Shown: positions 7,498 through 13,672, counted from the stretch's first letter. The stretch: 13,672 nucleotides of DNA from JBFGCT01 sp041581055 (GCA_041581055.1 JBFGCT010000110.1:1-13672); one strand, 5' to 3'. Program-made: numbers and translations. The notes: a model not told the origin generated them from the sequence alone.

Positions 7498-8066
7498 CCG
7501 CCGCCGCACCGATCAGGATCCTGACCGTCTGCACGCACAACCGCACGCGGTCGGTCATGACCGCGGCGATGCTCCAGGCGATGCTCGACGAACGGCTCGG
7601 CTCGAGCCGCGCGGTCGTCTTGTCGGCGGGGGTCGGGCCGCCCGACCTGCCGGCGATCCCCGACGCGGTCGACGCCATGGCGCGGCGTGGGCTCGACGTG
7701 TCCGGACACCGGAGCCGACCGATCACGGCTGAGCTGCTCGACGCAGCAGACCTCGTGCTCACGGCCGAGCGCGATCACGTCGTCCGGGTCGCGATGCTCT
7801 CGCGGGCGGCCTACGGGAGAGCGATGACGCTGCCCGAGTTCATCGTCAGGGGCGGCGATTCGAGCCCGCCCGCCGCCGACGACTTCCGCGCGTGGGTCGA
7901 GCGGCTGACGGCCGAACGGACGTCGGAGTCGTACCTGCGCGAATCCATCGGCGAGATCGCCGACCCGACGGGGTCGGCGGCTCGGGCGTTCGCCGCCGCC
8001 GTCGATCGGATGGAGGCGCACTGCCGCGCCGCGGCCGACCTGATCGCCGCCCACGCGCGAGGTTGA
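7494..8066 (+). CDS. Low-molecular-weight protein-tyrosine-phosphatase family protein
   Basis: This 190-aa cytosolic protein has the LMW-PTP/arsenate reductase fold. The phosphate-binding loop is C13-THNRT-R19-S (CX5R plus Ser), placed near the N-terminus as in the family. The general-acid motif D157-P158 appears in EIADPTG. Other family features are the LSAGV strand, the DVSGHRSRPIT loop and the DLVLTAERDHV strand. The ATG at 7494 overlaps the SDR stop by 4 nt and puts the P-loop at the expected distance. Arsenate reductase activity is possible but there are no arsenic-resistance neighbours. Related actinobacterial proteins are often annotated as protein-tyrosine phosphatases. The target and its relation to the SDR are unknown. 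Confidence 0.9.
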   Translation: MTAAAPIRILTVCTHNRTRSVMTAAMLQAMLDERLGSSRAVVLSAGVGPPDLPAIPDAVDAMARRGLDVSGHRSRPITAELLDAADLVLTAERDHVVRVAMLSRAAYGRAMTLPEFIVRGGDSSPPAADDFRAWVERLTAERTSESYLRESIGEIADPTGSAARAFAAAVDRMEAHCRAAADLIAAHARG

Positions 8067-8145
8067 GCGGCGCGCGACGGCGACATCGAGGGGCGGCGCT
8101 TCTCCGGATCCGGGCGAGCAGCGGTCTGAACGTCGCGGGCTGGTC

Positions 8146-8477
8146 CCGAAGATCGACCGGTTCGACTTCGGCGGGCTCGGCGCCGAGGTCTGGTTCCCGC
8201 TCGTCACCAACGTGCTGTGCGTCGGCAGCATCGCGTTGATCGGCGTCGCGCTGTTGGGGCGGATCGTCGGGACGGTGGCCGCGCTGATCGCGTACCCGGT
8301 GCTGTTCGCGTTCAGCGCGTCGTCGCTGACCCGGGTCCGTACTCGGCGACCTGCTCGACCGACACCGCCTCGGCGGCGTGGGGGCCCGCCTTCGTGCTGG
8401 CGTTCGTGGCGATGGCCGTCTGGTATCGCACCGGCGGGTCGACGCGGTCGGCCCGCCTCCTCGACCCCCGCCACTGA
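8146..8477 (+). pseudogene. Frameshifted remnant of a small membrane protein
   Basis: One frame encodes PKIDRFDFGGLGAEVWFPLV and continues through two hydrophobic stretches, ending near FSASSLT (about 8331). Near 8328-8333 the coding pattern moves to another frame: DPGPYSATCSTDTASAAWGP, a third hydrophobic segment (FVLAFVAMAVWY), and a TGA at 8475-8477. Neither frame alone has a sensible start and a complete membrane protein. No ATG precedes the first part, so the 5' end may also be lost. It follows the phosphatase gene on the same strand by about 80 nt. The family is not recognised. A sequencing error at the GACCCGGG run is an alternative to true decay. Confidence 0.45.
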
Positions 8478-8530
8478 TTCCTCGCGCCGCCCGCTGGGTG
8501 CCCGACGTCTTGGCGGCACGGGCGCGGCAC

Positions 8531-9589
8531 CTACGTCTCGAGCAGTCCGACTGTCGACACCACCTTTTCGCCGTTGGAGTACACCGAGAGCGGGCCGTCG
8601 GCCGACACGACGAAGACCAAACCTTCGATACCGCTGGAGAACGACTGAGCGCTAAGGTGGCGAGTACCACCGTGAGAGTGCGTCGTCGAGGCCCCTGAGG
8701 CAGGCGGGACGAGCCAACACCTGATGCCGGCGATCTTTCCTTTGTGGTCGATGACGACGGCGCCATCGGTGTGCTCGAGCAGGTGGACGATCGGCCTCTG
8801 ACATTTTCGATGGTCGACAGAGGGATTCCAGGGTAGCCGGTAGCTATTCGAGAAGTTGATGGCACATGGAGAAGTATGTGCGTCATCGCCGGCAAGCATT
8901 CCGAGAGCAATTTCGTCTCTCTCGGTGAGGAGAACAAACGTTCCACCCGCGCCCGGTTGCGGGCCGAGTAGGTGAACACACATCCGAAGAATCGACCGGA
9001 CGATTTGGTCGTCCCAGAGGCCCATTGGCACCCCAGCACGCACCAATTCGGCCTGATAACGGTACTGGTACGGGCGAAACGCCCAGTGCCCCGAACCAAA
9101 CGATACGAGACCATCACTGCAGAGCGCGAGCACGCCACCCGAGCTATCCCTCCGCACGACTAAGACTTCGTCCCAGGGATCACACCCATCGTCAGGATGA
9201 TGATTTTGGGTCCGGAATACGGCGTCGTCGCGCAGCGTAAACGCAGTCAGTTCGTCCACGATCGGGTCATCAAGGGCAATCAGGCCGCGAAAGTCCGCTG
9301 CCGCGCAGAAGAGCACGTAGCTCCCGTCAGCGAGATTTCGAACTTTCGGATGATCGTCCCGGAAGACCTCGAAACTTGGAAGCAACTCCTTGTAGTGATC
9401 CAACTCCCGCGCCAGGAGGATGCTTCCGTACGTCGCCTGTTGCCCCTCGAACGGTGGCGCGTAGACAGCCCTCGTAATTTCGTCGAGGAATGGCTCACGT
9501 AGTCCAAACGGATCGTCGGTGAAGAAGAACCCTTCGGCGAACACGTGATCCAGAAAGTCTAGGTAATGCCCTTGCTGGGATGAGGCCAC
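8531..9589 (-). CDS. DisA/DAC-like nucleotide-binding domain protein with N-terminal sensor-like region
   Basis: This is a 352-aa protein. The C-terminal half (about 195-345) resembles the DAC domain of DisA/CdaA diadenylate cyclases, which make c-di-AMP from two ATP. It has a GGTFVLLTER strand, the DGA motif (D275-G276-A277) in HTDGAVVID, the IAGIRCWLVPP strand, and GGTRHLSAQS where cyclases have GTRHR. R310-H311 are present but the following Arg is Leu312. The N-terminal 190 residues contain LVLFCAAADF-like and GVLALCSDGLVSFGSG strands and could be a sensor module, as in other proteins with a DAC domain at the C-terminus. The start is GTG at 9589, separated by 3 nt from the preceding stop, so it is operonic. 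GC is about 52-57% in three sampled 60-bp stretches, well below the flank, which suggests transfer. Catalytic activity is uncertain. Confidence 0.7.
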   Translation of the reverse strand: MASSQQGHYLDFLDHVFAEGFFFTDDPFGLREPFLDEITRAVYAPPFEGQQATYGSILLARELDHYKELLPSFEVFRDDHPKVRNLADGSYVLFCAAADFRGLIALDDPIVDELTAFTLRDDAVFRTQNHHPDDGCDPWDEVLVVRRDSSGGVLALCSDGLVSFGSGHWAFRPYQYRYQAELVRAGVPMGLWDDQIVRSILRMCVHLLGPQPGAGGTFVLLTERDEIALGMLAGDDAHTSPCAINFSNSYRLPWNPSVDHRKCQRPIVHLLEHTDGAVVIDHKGKIAGIRCWLVPPASGASTTHSHGGTRHLSAQSFSSGIEGLVFVVSADGPLSVYSNGEKVVSTVGLLET

Positions 9590-9592
9590 CGC

Positions 9593-10084
9593 TCAACCCG
9601 GAGGCCCACATCGAGAACAGCTTGAGCAGCGAGAACAGCGAGCGCTTGGATCACCCGAAACCGCGCACCGTTCTGCGCCCGCCAGCGCGCTCAAAAGGTC
9701 GTTGGTCCGTTCGAACGCGTCCTCCAGCTGCCTCCGGTCGGCGGCTCCGGAGAGACCGAAGTACGGGTAGTGGTGGAGGTAGCCGCCGAACAGTTTCTCA
9801 CAATCCCGATGGTAGGCCCGCGTGTCCAGGATGTGTTGGTGCCACACCGTGTCCGCGGAGAGCGAAGGCACATGACGCTCACCGGGGAGCGCCATCTGTA
9901 AAGCAATGAACTTTCGGTACTCCTCGATGAAGTGATCGATCTCGCCCTCGGCGCGCGGCTCGCCCGTATCAGGGTTCAATAGCTTGAGCCGGACCATCGA
10001 AAGGTCGATCTCCGCCACGCGATCTAGAGCCTCGAGAAATCTTGATACGGACTCGGTGCGATCGGTCTCGCTAGCAATACTCAT
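9593..10084 (-). CDS. His-rich GRDP/DUF1399-like small protein with C-terminal CxxC ladder
   Basis: This is a 163-aa soluble protein. Residues 12-135 carry the pattern of bacterial proteins related to plant glycine-rich domain proteins: VDR-like helix, IDHFIEEYRKFIAL, then DTVWHQHILDTRAYHRDC (78-95) followed by LFGGYLHHYPYFG. The invariant His, Asp, Tyr and Cys suggest metal or ligand binding, but no activity is established for the family that I can name. The tail is unusual: C150, C153, C156 and C159 form three successive C-x2-C units with Ser/Arg spacers, with C140 upstream. I chose the ATG at 10084 because it follows a duplicated GGAGGG ribosome-binding segment; longer open sequence upstream is Arg/Ser-rich, non-coding-like. 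It is followed after 3 nt by the DAC-like gene. Confidence 0.75.
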   Translation of the reverse strand: MSIASETDRTESVSRFLEALDRVAEIDLSMVRLKLLNPDTGEPRAEGEIDHFIEEYRKFIALQMALPGERHVPSLSADTVWHQHILDTRAYHRDCEKLFGGYLHHYPYFGLSGAADRRQLEDAFERTNDLLSALAGAERCAVSGDPSARCSRCSSCSRCGPPG

Positions 10085-10086
10085 TC

Positions 10087-10114
10087 CTCGTGCCCTCCAG
10101 CTCGTGCCCTCCAG
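10087..10114 (-). promoter_or_regulatory. Tandemly duplicated Shine-Dalgarno segment
   Basis: Two exact 14-bp units in tandem (10087-10100 and 10101-10114) each read CTGGAGGGCACGAG on the minus strand. The inner GGAGGG is about 10 nt before the ATG at 10084 and the outer about 24 nt before it. The inner copy decides the start. Loss or gain of one unit by slippage would leave one binding site. Confidence 0.75.
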
Positions 10115-10131
10115 CTTGGAACGACCAGAGC

Positions 10132-10137
10132 ACTCTA
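10132..10137 (-). promoter_or_regulatory. Possible internal -10 box within the accessory operon
   Basis: On the minus strand this reads TAGAGT (TANNNT) about 47 nt before the ATG of the His-rich protein. It could give a short leader containing both ribosome-binding copies. No -35 element is recognisable, so support is weak. Confidence 0.2.
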
Positions 10138-10168
10138 GCCGCGGCGAAGTGGCCGGGTTACTCGGGTG

Positions 10169-10183
10169 CCGGGCGAGGCCCGG
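10169..10183 (-). terminator. GC-rich hairpin after the 259-aa gene
   Basis: CCGGGC-GAG-GCCCGG is a perfect 6-bp stem with a 3-nt loop beginning 2 nt after the TGA of the 259-aa gene. No T-run follows on the minus strand, so an attenuator or RNA-stabilising hairpin is at least as likely as a terminator. Confidence 0.3.
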
Positions 10184-10184
10184 G

Positions 10185-10964
10185 TCAGATCTCGATCTCT
10201 GCGATGTAGTTGCTGACGTAGCCGGCGAGCTTCTTGTCGACGACGCTCTTCGTCTGCTCGAACACCTGGTTGTTGATGCTGAGCGACGTCCCAAAGCTTC
10301 GGAGCTTGGCGCTGCTGTCGGAGAACTTGAAGAACAGGACCTGCACGACGGATCGCTCGGCGTCGAGCTCGAAGCAGGCGAGCGAGATCCGTGGCGTCGT
10401 GCCGTCGACGACGTCCGCGTAGCTGACCTGGAAGCTGTTCGCCGACGCGCGCTGACTCTCGCGTTCGAAGAGCGTGATCCAGGGCGAGTCCTTGTCCATG
10501 TCCGACAGCCCCTTGAGCACGGCGGTCACGATGGTTGCGGCGGCGGCGGCCGGCCCCAGTGCGACCGCGAGGATCGGAATGATCGCCTTGTGCATCTCGG
10601 CGGAGGCCCCCGACACGTCTTCCTCGGTGACCGTCGAGGCCTCGACGAGCCAGCCGACGTTCGCCAGCACCTCGAGGTACTGGTCGTACCACTCCTTGGT
10701 CTTCCCACCGTCCTTGACGGCCTTGTTGGCGGCCAGCTGGGCCAGCAGGAACGAGTTCGAGATCTGCGCCCTGAGCCCGGCCGGAACGTCCTTGGCGAAT
10801 TCGGCGATTTGCGAACCCACCGCGACCGCTTGTTCGGAGTCGTCGAAGACAGGGGACTCGGCGGACAGGAACTCGTCGTCGACGCTCGCCCGCCTCCCCT
10901 CGATCTCGAGTCCGCTCAGGAAGTCCTCGGCGGCAGCCGGGTCGTCGACAGATCGGGTTGTCAT
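10185..10964 (-). CDS. Unrecognised 259-aa protein with central hydrophobic segment
   Basis: I do not recognise the family. The N-terminal 45 residues are acidic and probably disordered. Residues 46-115 look helical, with NSFLLAQLAANKAVKDG (70-86) and EWYDQYLEVLANVGWLV (91-107). Residues 127-150 (AIIPILAVALGPAAAAATIV and on) form one long hydrophobic stretch that could insert in a membrane or be a buried helix. Residues 175-215 alternate like beta strands, and the C-terminus is again helical. There is no signal peptide. The ATG lies 18 nt after the CHAT gene stop, preceded by a GAGG-type ribosome-binding site, so the two are co-expressed. A membrane-acting effector or protease substrate is a reasonable inference from context, not from homology. 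Confidence 0.8.
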   Translation of the reverse strand: MTTRSVDDPAAAEDFLSGLEIEGRRASVDDEFLSAESPVFDDSEQAVAVGSQIAEFAKDVPAGLRAQISNSFLLAQLAANKAVKDGGKTKEWYDQYLEVLANVGWLVEASTVTEEDVSGASAEMHKAIIPILAVALGPAAAAATIVTAVLKGLSDMDKDSPWITLFERESQRASANSFQVSYADVVDGTTPRISLACFELDAERSVVQVLFFKFSDSSAKLRSFGTSLSINNQVFEQTKSVVDKKLAGYVSNYIAEIEI

Positions 10965-10982
10965 CTGCGCCTCACATTCTCT

Positions 10983-12737
10983 TCAGGTGGTGGTTGAGAT
11001 CCGCGAACGCGCGTCGGCGAGGAGTTTGCGCGCGGCCTGCGCGGCGTCGATCACCGCATCGCGCTCCGGGCTGTCTGCGGGCTGTCCACCGGCGAGGGCG
11101 ACGAACTGATCGAGCTGACGACCGGCCGACCGAATCTCGGCCGCCTGGCGGTCGGGGTCGGGGACTGCGTCTCGCTCGCGTCGGACGAACTGGCGGTAGG
11201 CCTCGACGGCGCCGTCCCGGTCACCGGCGTAGACCGAGAGCTCGCCCGAGGTCGCCCACGCCCAGTAGTCGGCCTCCGGCTTCTTCAGCTCGCGGTCGAC
11301 GCGGTATCTGACGACGGGGAGCAGCGGCGCGGCGCGATCGGGCTCGTCGAGGAGCAGACTCAGATGGATGGCGTTGATCCCGCAGTAGTGGGAGTTGAGG
11401 TCGGCCTCCACCCCCCGCTCGTAGTAGTCGAGCGCATCGCGGAGGTCCTCTTCGTCGGGCGGGTCGCAGCGGATGTAGGCGATCCGTCGGGCCATGCTCC
11501 CGAGCAGGCCGTAGGTCTCCGGGAGGTCGAATCCCTCGTGGACGAGCTCGTCCAGCCGGTCGATCTGCTCCCTCAGCTCATCGATGGCTGCGGCGGTCTG
11601 TGCCTCGTCGAGGCCGGATTCGCTGTGGCGTTTGGTGAGCACGCGAGCGCGTCGCAGGGCAGCCTGTTGGCGCGCGACCCGGGCTCCGTGCTCGAGGGCC
11701 TCGCACGTGTAGTTGCTGTAGAGCACCTCGTTCGACCATGCCTCGTTGTTGTTCGGCGAGAGCTGACGGCGCAGCGCCGAGAGCGCGTCGAACGGGTGAC
11801 CACCGGCGAGGACACTGTCGTAGATCTCGGCGGCGGAGAGCGCCGAGACCGATTTGCGCAGCCGGAACTGGGAGCCGACGATCAACGGAATGCCGTGCGC
11901 TTGCAGCTCATACGCCACCGAGCTGAACGAGGCGGAGGGCTCGCCGGCCGAGTCGCATGCGGCGAGCGTCACCATCGCCGGGGTCGAGTCGCCGGCGGTG
12001 AGCGCTCGGGCTACCTGCGCGCCCTCCACGTCCTCCTCGACGAACTGGAGTCCCCACCGCTCCTCTCCGTTCTTCTTCCCGGTCGGAGTGCCGTGGGCGA
12101 GGATGTGCACGAAGTCGAACGCCGAGTCACCACCGGCAATCTCCGTGAGGTCCGAGATCGAGCGAACCTCACGAGCGACCAGCTCGCACCCGGTCTCCTC
12201 GCAGATCTGCTCGAGGCGTTCCAGGTGGATCTCGTGGGGAACGGTGAGGGGTGGGCGCTCCGCCCACACGAAGAGGACGCGCGGCGCCCGCTTCCGGCCG
12301 GTCGGCCACTCGGTCGGCAATCGCGGGTTGAAGAGGGGGACGGTCCGAACGAAGGTGATGTCGCGCTCGAGCAGGATGTGGTGGTGGGGTGGCGTCCACC
12401 ACGTTGCGAGCTCCCACGGCAGGCGAGCTAGCTGCGGGTAGTCGAGCTGCCAGAACACGACCAGGTCACCGTCACTCCGGTCGTGCAGCGCGCCCACGAT
12501 CGCCGGCACCTTCGCCAGCTCCGCCCCCAACCGCTTCCCCAATGCCGTCAGCTGGTCGATTTGGGGGGGCCTCGTCTCCGGGTTGGCGTTGCGGAGGGTC
12601 TCGATCGCCATGTCCAATTCGTTGTCGCGCCACGGGTTCTGAAAGGGCGCGCGTGGCCCGTCGTCGACGCTGACCTCGTAACTGAGTCCGTCATCGGCCT
12701 GCGGGCGACTGAAACGGACCACGACCTCACGAGCCAC
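10983..12737 (-). CDS. CHAT-domain caspase-like protein with C-terminal TRAF-binding/TPR-like region
   Basis: This 584-aa protein has a CHAT (caspase HetF associated with TPRs) peptidase-like domain at about residues 90-345. It has the LPWEL motif (106-110) typical of the domain's N-terminal part. The likely catalytic His215 is in FVHILAHG, and Cys261 is in MVTLAACDSAG, followed by VGSQFRLRKSVSALSAAEIY and a DALSALRRQL helix. The dyad is intact. Residues 1-80 form a separate small module. Residues 375-550 resemble the MAP3K TRAF-binding (DUF4071-like) region with TPR-like helices: ETYGLLGSMARRIAY, ALDYYERGVEADLNS, YCGINAIHLSLL, GELSVYAGDRDGAVEAY. The start is GTG at 12737 with only a weak ribosome-binding site, overlapped by a short upstream frame. 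CHAT proteins act as proteases in several prokaryotic immunity and cell-death systems. The natural substrate is unknown; the next gene product is the best candidate. Confidence 0.9.
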   Translation of the reverse strand: MAREVVVRFSRPQADDGLSYEVSVDDGPRAPFQNPWRDNELDMAIETLRNANPETRPPQIDQLTALGKRLGAELAKVPAIVGALHDRSDGDLVVFWQLDYPQLARLPWELATWWTPPHHHILLERDITFVRTVPLFNPRLPTEWPTGRKRAPRVLFVWAERPPLTVPHEIHLERLEQICEETGCELVAREVRSISDLTEIAGGDSAFDFVHILAHGTPTGKKNGEERWGLQFVEEDVEGAQVARALTAGDSTPAMVTLAACDSAGEPSASFSSVAYELQAHGIPLIVGSQFRLRKSVSALSAAEIYDSVLAGGHPFDALSALRRQLSPNNNEAWSNEVLYSNYTCEALEHGARVARQQAALRRARVLTKRHSESGLDEAQTAAAIDELREQIDRLDELVHEGFDLPETYGLLGSMARRIAYIRCDPPDEEDLRDALDYYERGVEADLNSHYCGINAIHLSLLLDEPDRAAPLLPVVRYRVDRELKKPEADYWAWATSGELSVYAGDRDGAVEAYRQFVRRERDAVPDPDRQAAEIRSAGRQLDQFVALAGGQPADSPERDAVIDAAQAARKLLADARSRISTTT

Positions 12738-12810
12738 GGTGATCCAACTCGCAGAGTTCCCGTGCGCGTGCCGCGCCTTGCTCGATCGACGTTCCCAAAG
12801 CTTCCCTCAC
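12727..12810 (-). CDS. Possible 27-aa ORF overlapping the CHAT start
   Basis: A GTG at 12810 opens a 27-residue frame, beginning REALGTSIEQGAARARELCE after the start residue. Its TGA lies 11 nt inside the CHAT gene, the geometry of translational coupling. The same frame is open a further 11 codons upstream, to a TAA just past 12840, without a better start. It could be a coupling leader peptide or the leftover C-terminus of a deleted gene. No strong ribosome-binding site is visible. The codon third positions favour this frame over the competing one only modestly. Confidence 0.3.
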   Translation of the reverse strand: MREALGTSIEQGAARARELCELDHRGS

Positions 12811-12899
12811 TCGTAGCGGCGAGACGGCCTCCCACGTCGCACGTTAGCCGAGATCGAAACGCCGGCGAGTCCGTCGCGGCCGCGCCCGCGGCTGAGCCC

Positions 12900-13672
12900 T
12901 CACCTCTGGTAGCGGGCCGTCGGGGCGTCGGGCGGAGCGCCCACCCCGGAGGGGAACTGCGGGCAGTGGCGCACGTAGTCCTCGAGCGGCCCGATGGCGT
13001 CCACCCATTCCTGAGCGGACAAGTTGCGGGCCGTCGACTCGCACGCCAGCTCCAGCCAGGCGCCCGGCAGCGGCCACAGCCGTATCACCCCGTCGGACCC
13101 GGTGGAGGCGACGAACGTCCCGTCGGGGCTGTAGGCGACGTCGCTCTGGGCGCCCGGCGCCGCCGCGGCCACCGACTCCTCCCGGTCGTCGAGGCTCCAC
13201 CATTCGACGGCGCCGTTGGCTCCGGAAGCCACCAGCATCGAGCCGTCGGGGCTGAACGAAAGGCCGGTGACCACGGCGCTGACGCTGGGCAGCGGCTTGC
13301 CGGCCACTTCCAGAGTCACGGCGTCCCAGGTGGAGATGACCGCCTGTCCGGTGGCGTCGGCGGAGACCGCAGCCAGCAGAGAGCCGTCGGGGCTGAACGC
13401 CAGCACCCTGCTGGTCTCGGCGGCGGCAAGCGGCTCCCGAAGCTCTCGGCCGGTGTCCGGGTTCCAGAGGCGCAGCGTGCCATCCGTGGCGAGCGACGCC
13501 AGCCGGCGCCCGTCGGGGCTGAAAGCCAGGGCGATGACGATTCCGGTGTGGCCCGCCATCGGCTGGCCGATCAACTGGCCCGTCTGCGGGTCCCAGCGGT
13601 GGTTGGTGCCGTCGAAGCCGGCGCCGGCCAGCATGGATGCGTCCGGCCGGAAGGCCACCGACGTCTGCGGGC
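12900..13672 (-). CDS. WD40-repeat protein, C-terminal part (5' end beyond window)
   Basis: About 257 residues are visible, containing five WD40 blades with recurring AFSPDG...LAS...DGTLRLW patterns: VAFRPDASMLAGAG, LAFSPDGRRLASLATDG, LAFSPDGSLLAAVSADA, LSFSPDGSMLVASGANG and VAYSPDGTFVASTGSDG. A WD40 propeller binds ligands or partners. After the last blade, the tail ELACESTARNLSAQEWVDA with a later YVRHCPQFP matches the C-terminal motif common in large WD40/STAND proteins (AC..A.RNL...EW...C). This suggests that the unseen N-terminus carries a STAND ATPase, protease or other signalling domain. The frame remains open to the window edge, so the GTG at 13658 is not the true start. The CHAT gene begins 162 bp downstream on the same strand. 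Confidence 0.92.
   Translation of the reverse strand, partial: PQTSVAFRPDASMLAGAGFDGTNHRWDPQTGQLIGQPMAGHTGIVIALAFSPDGRRLASLATDGTLRLWNPDTGRELREPLAAAETSRVLAFSPDGSLLAAVSADATGQAVISTWDAVTLEVAGKPLPSVSAVVTGLSFSPDGSMLVASGANGAVEWWSLDDREESVAAAAPGAQSDVAYSPDGTFVASTGSDGVIRLWPLPGAWLELACESTARNLSAQEWVDAIGPLEDYVRHCPQFPSGVGAPPDAPTARYQR

Noticed and set aside
7257..9138. Minus-strand open frames across the SDR, phosphatase and DAC-like genes
   Set aside because: Arg/Pro/Ser-rich composition and no motifs; they overlap well-supported genes in other frames.
10185..10964. Bacterial gasdermin next to a caspase-like protease
   Set aside because: Length fits, but there is no N-terminal palmitoylation-type Cys near residue 3. 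The first 150 residues look helical instead of the gasdermin beta-rich fold, so I would not call it.
12548..12835. 95-codon minus-strand frame starting at a GTG after a TAACGT box
   Set aside because: Most of it overlaps the CHAT gene out of frame and the product is Arg/Ser/Thr-rich low complexity. The -10-like box may instead serve the CHAT transcript.

Overview
The window is high-GC bacterial DNA. It fits an actinobacterium, possibly of the Acidimicrobiia type; that placement is inference from composition, the gene set and promoter style. Several genes start 6-10 nt after a TANNNT-like -10 box, the arrangement of leaderless actinobacterial transcripts. No rRNA, tRNA or CRISPR array was seen.

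Region 1 (1-8066) looks like ordinary chromosomal housekeeping. On the minus strand, an ABC permease (641-2338) is translationally coupled to its ATPase (1-644, cut by the window edge). Divergent from it, a DsbB-like quinone reductase (2427-3032) overlaps a membrane-anchored CPHC thioredoxin-fold protein (3029-3706), which together form an oxidative protein-folding pair. A convergent ABC-F ATPase (3877-5508, minus) is separated from them by two near-identical 56-bp repeats. The ABC-F gene is divergent from prephenate dehydratase pheA (5627-6559). The gap between those two holds a perfect 18-bp inverted repeat that appears related to the 56-bp repeats. An SDR oxidoreductase (6598-7497) follows and overlaps a low-molecular-weight phosphatase (7494-8066).

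Region 2 (8067-8530) holds no intact gene. It contains a frameshifted remnant of a small membrane protein and may mark the edge of the next block.

Region 3 (8531-13672) is an accessory-looking minus-strand cluster of lower GC (about 52-63% in the stretches counted by hand, against 75% in a sample of the SDR gene). In transcription order it encodes: the C-terminal part of a WD40-repeat protein whose tail resembles STAND/WD40 regulators; a short open frame overlapping the next start; a CHAT-domain (caspase-like) protein with an intact His/Cys dyad and a C-terminal region resembling MAP3K TRAF-binding/TPR domains; a 259-aa unrecognised protein with a central hydrophobic segment; a 163-aa His-rich protein resembling the bacterial glycine-rich-domain-protein (DUF1399-like) family, with a C-terminal CxxC ladder; and a 352-aa protein whose C-terminus resembles the DisA/DAC diadenylate-cyclase fold but has an altered RHR motif. 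The working hypothesis, inferred from domains and tight gene order, is a sensor-protease-effector conflict system: a repeat-based sensor, a CHAT protease, a possible membrane-acting target, and a nucleotide-sensing or nucleotide-making partner. I do not recognise this exact combination as a named system.
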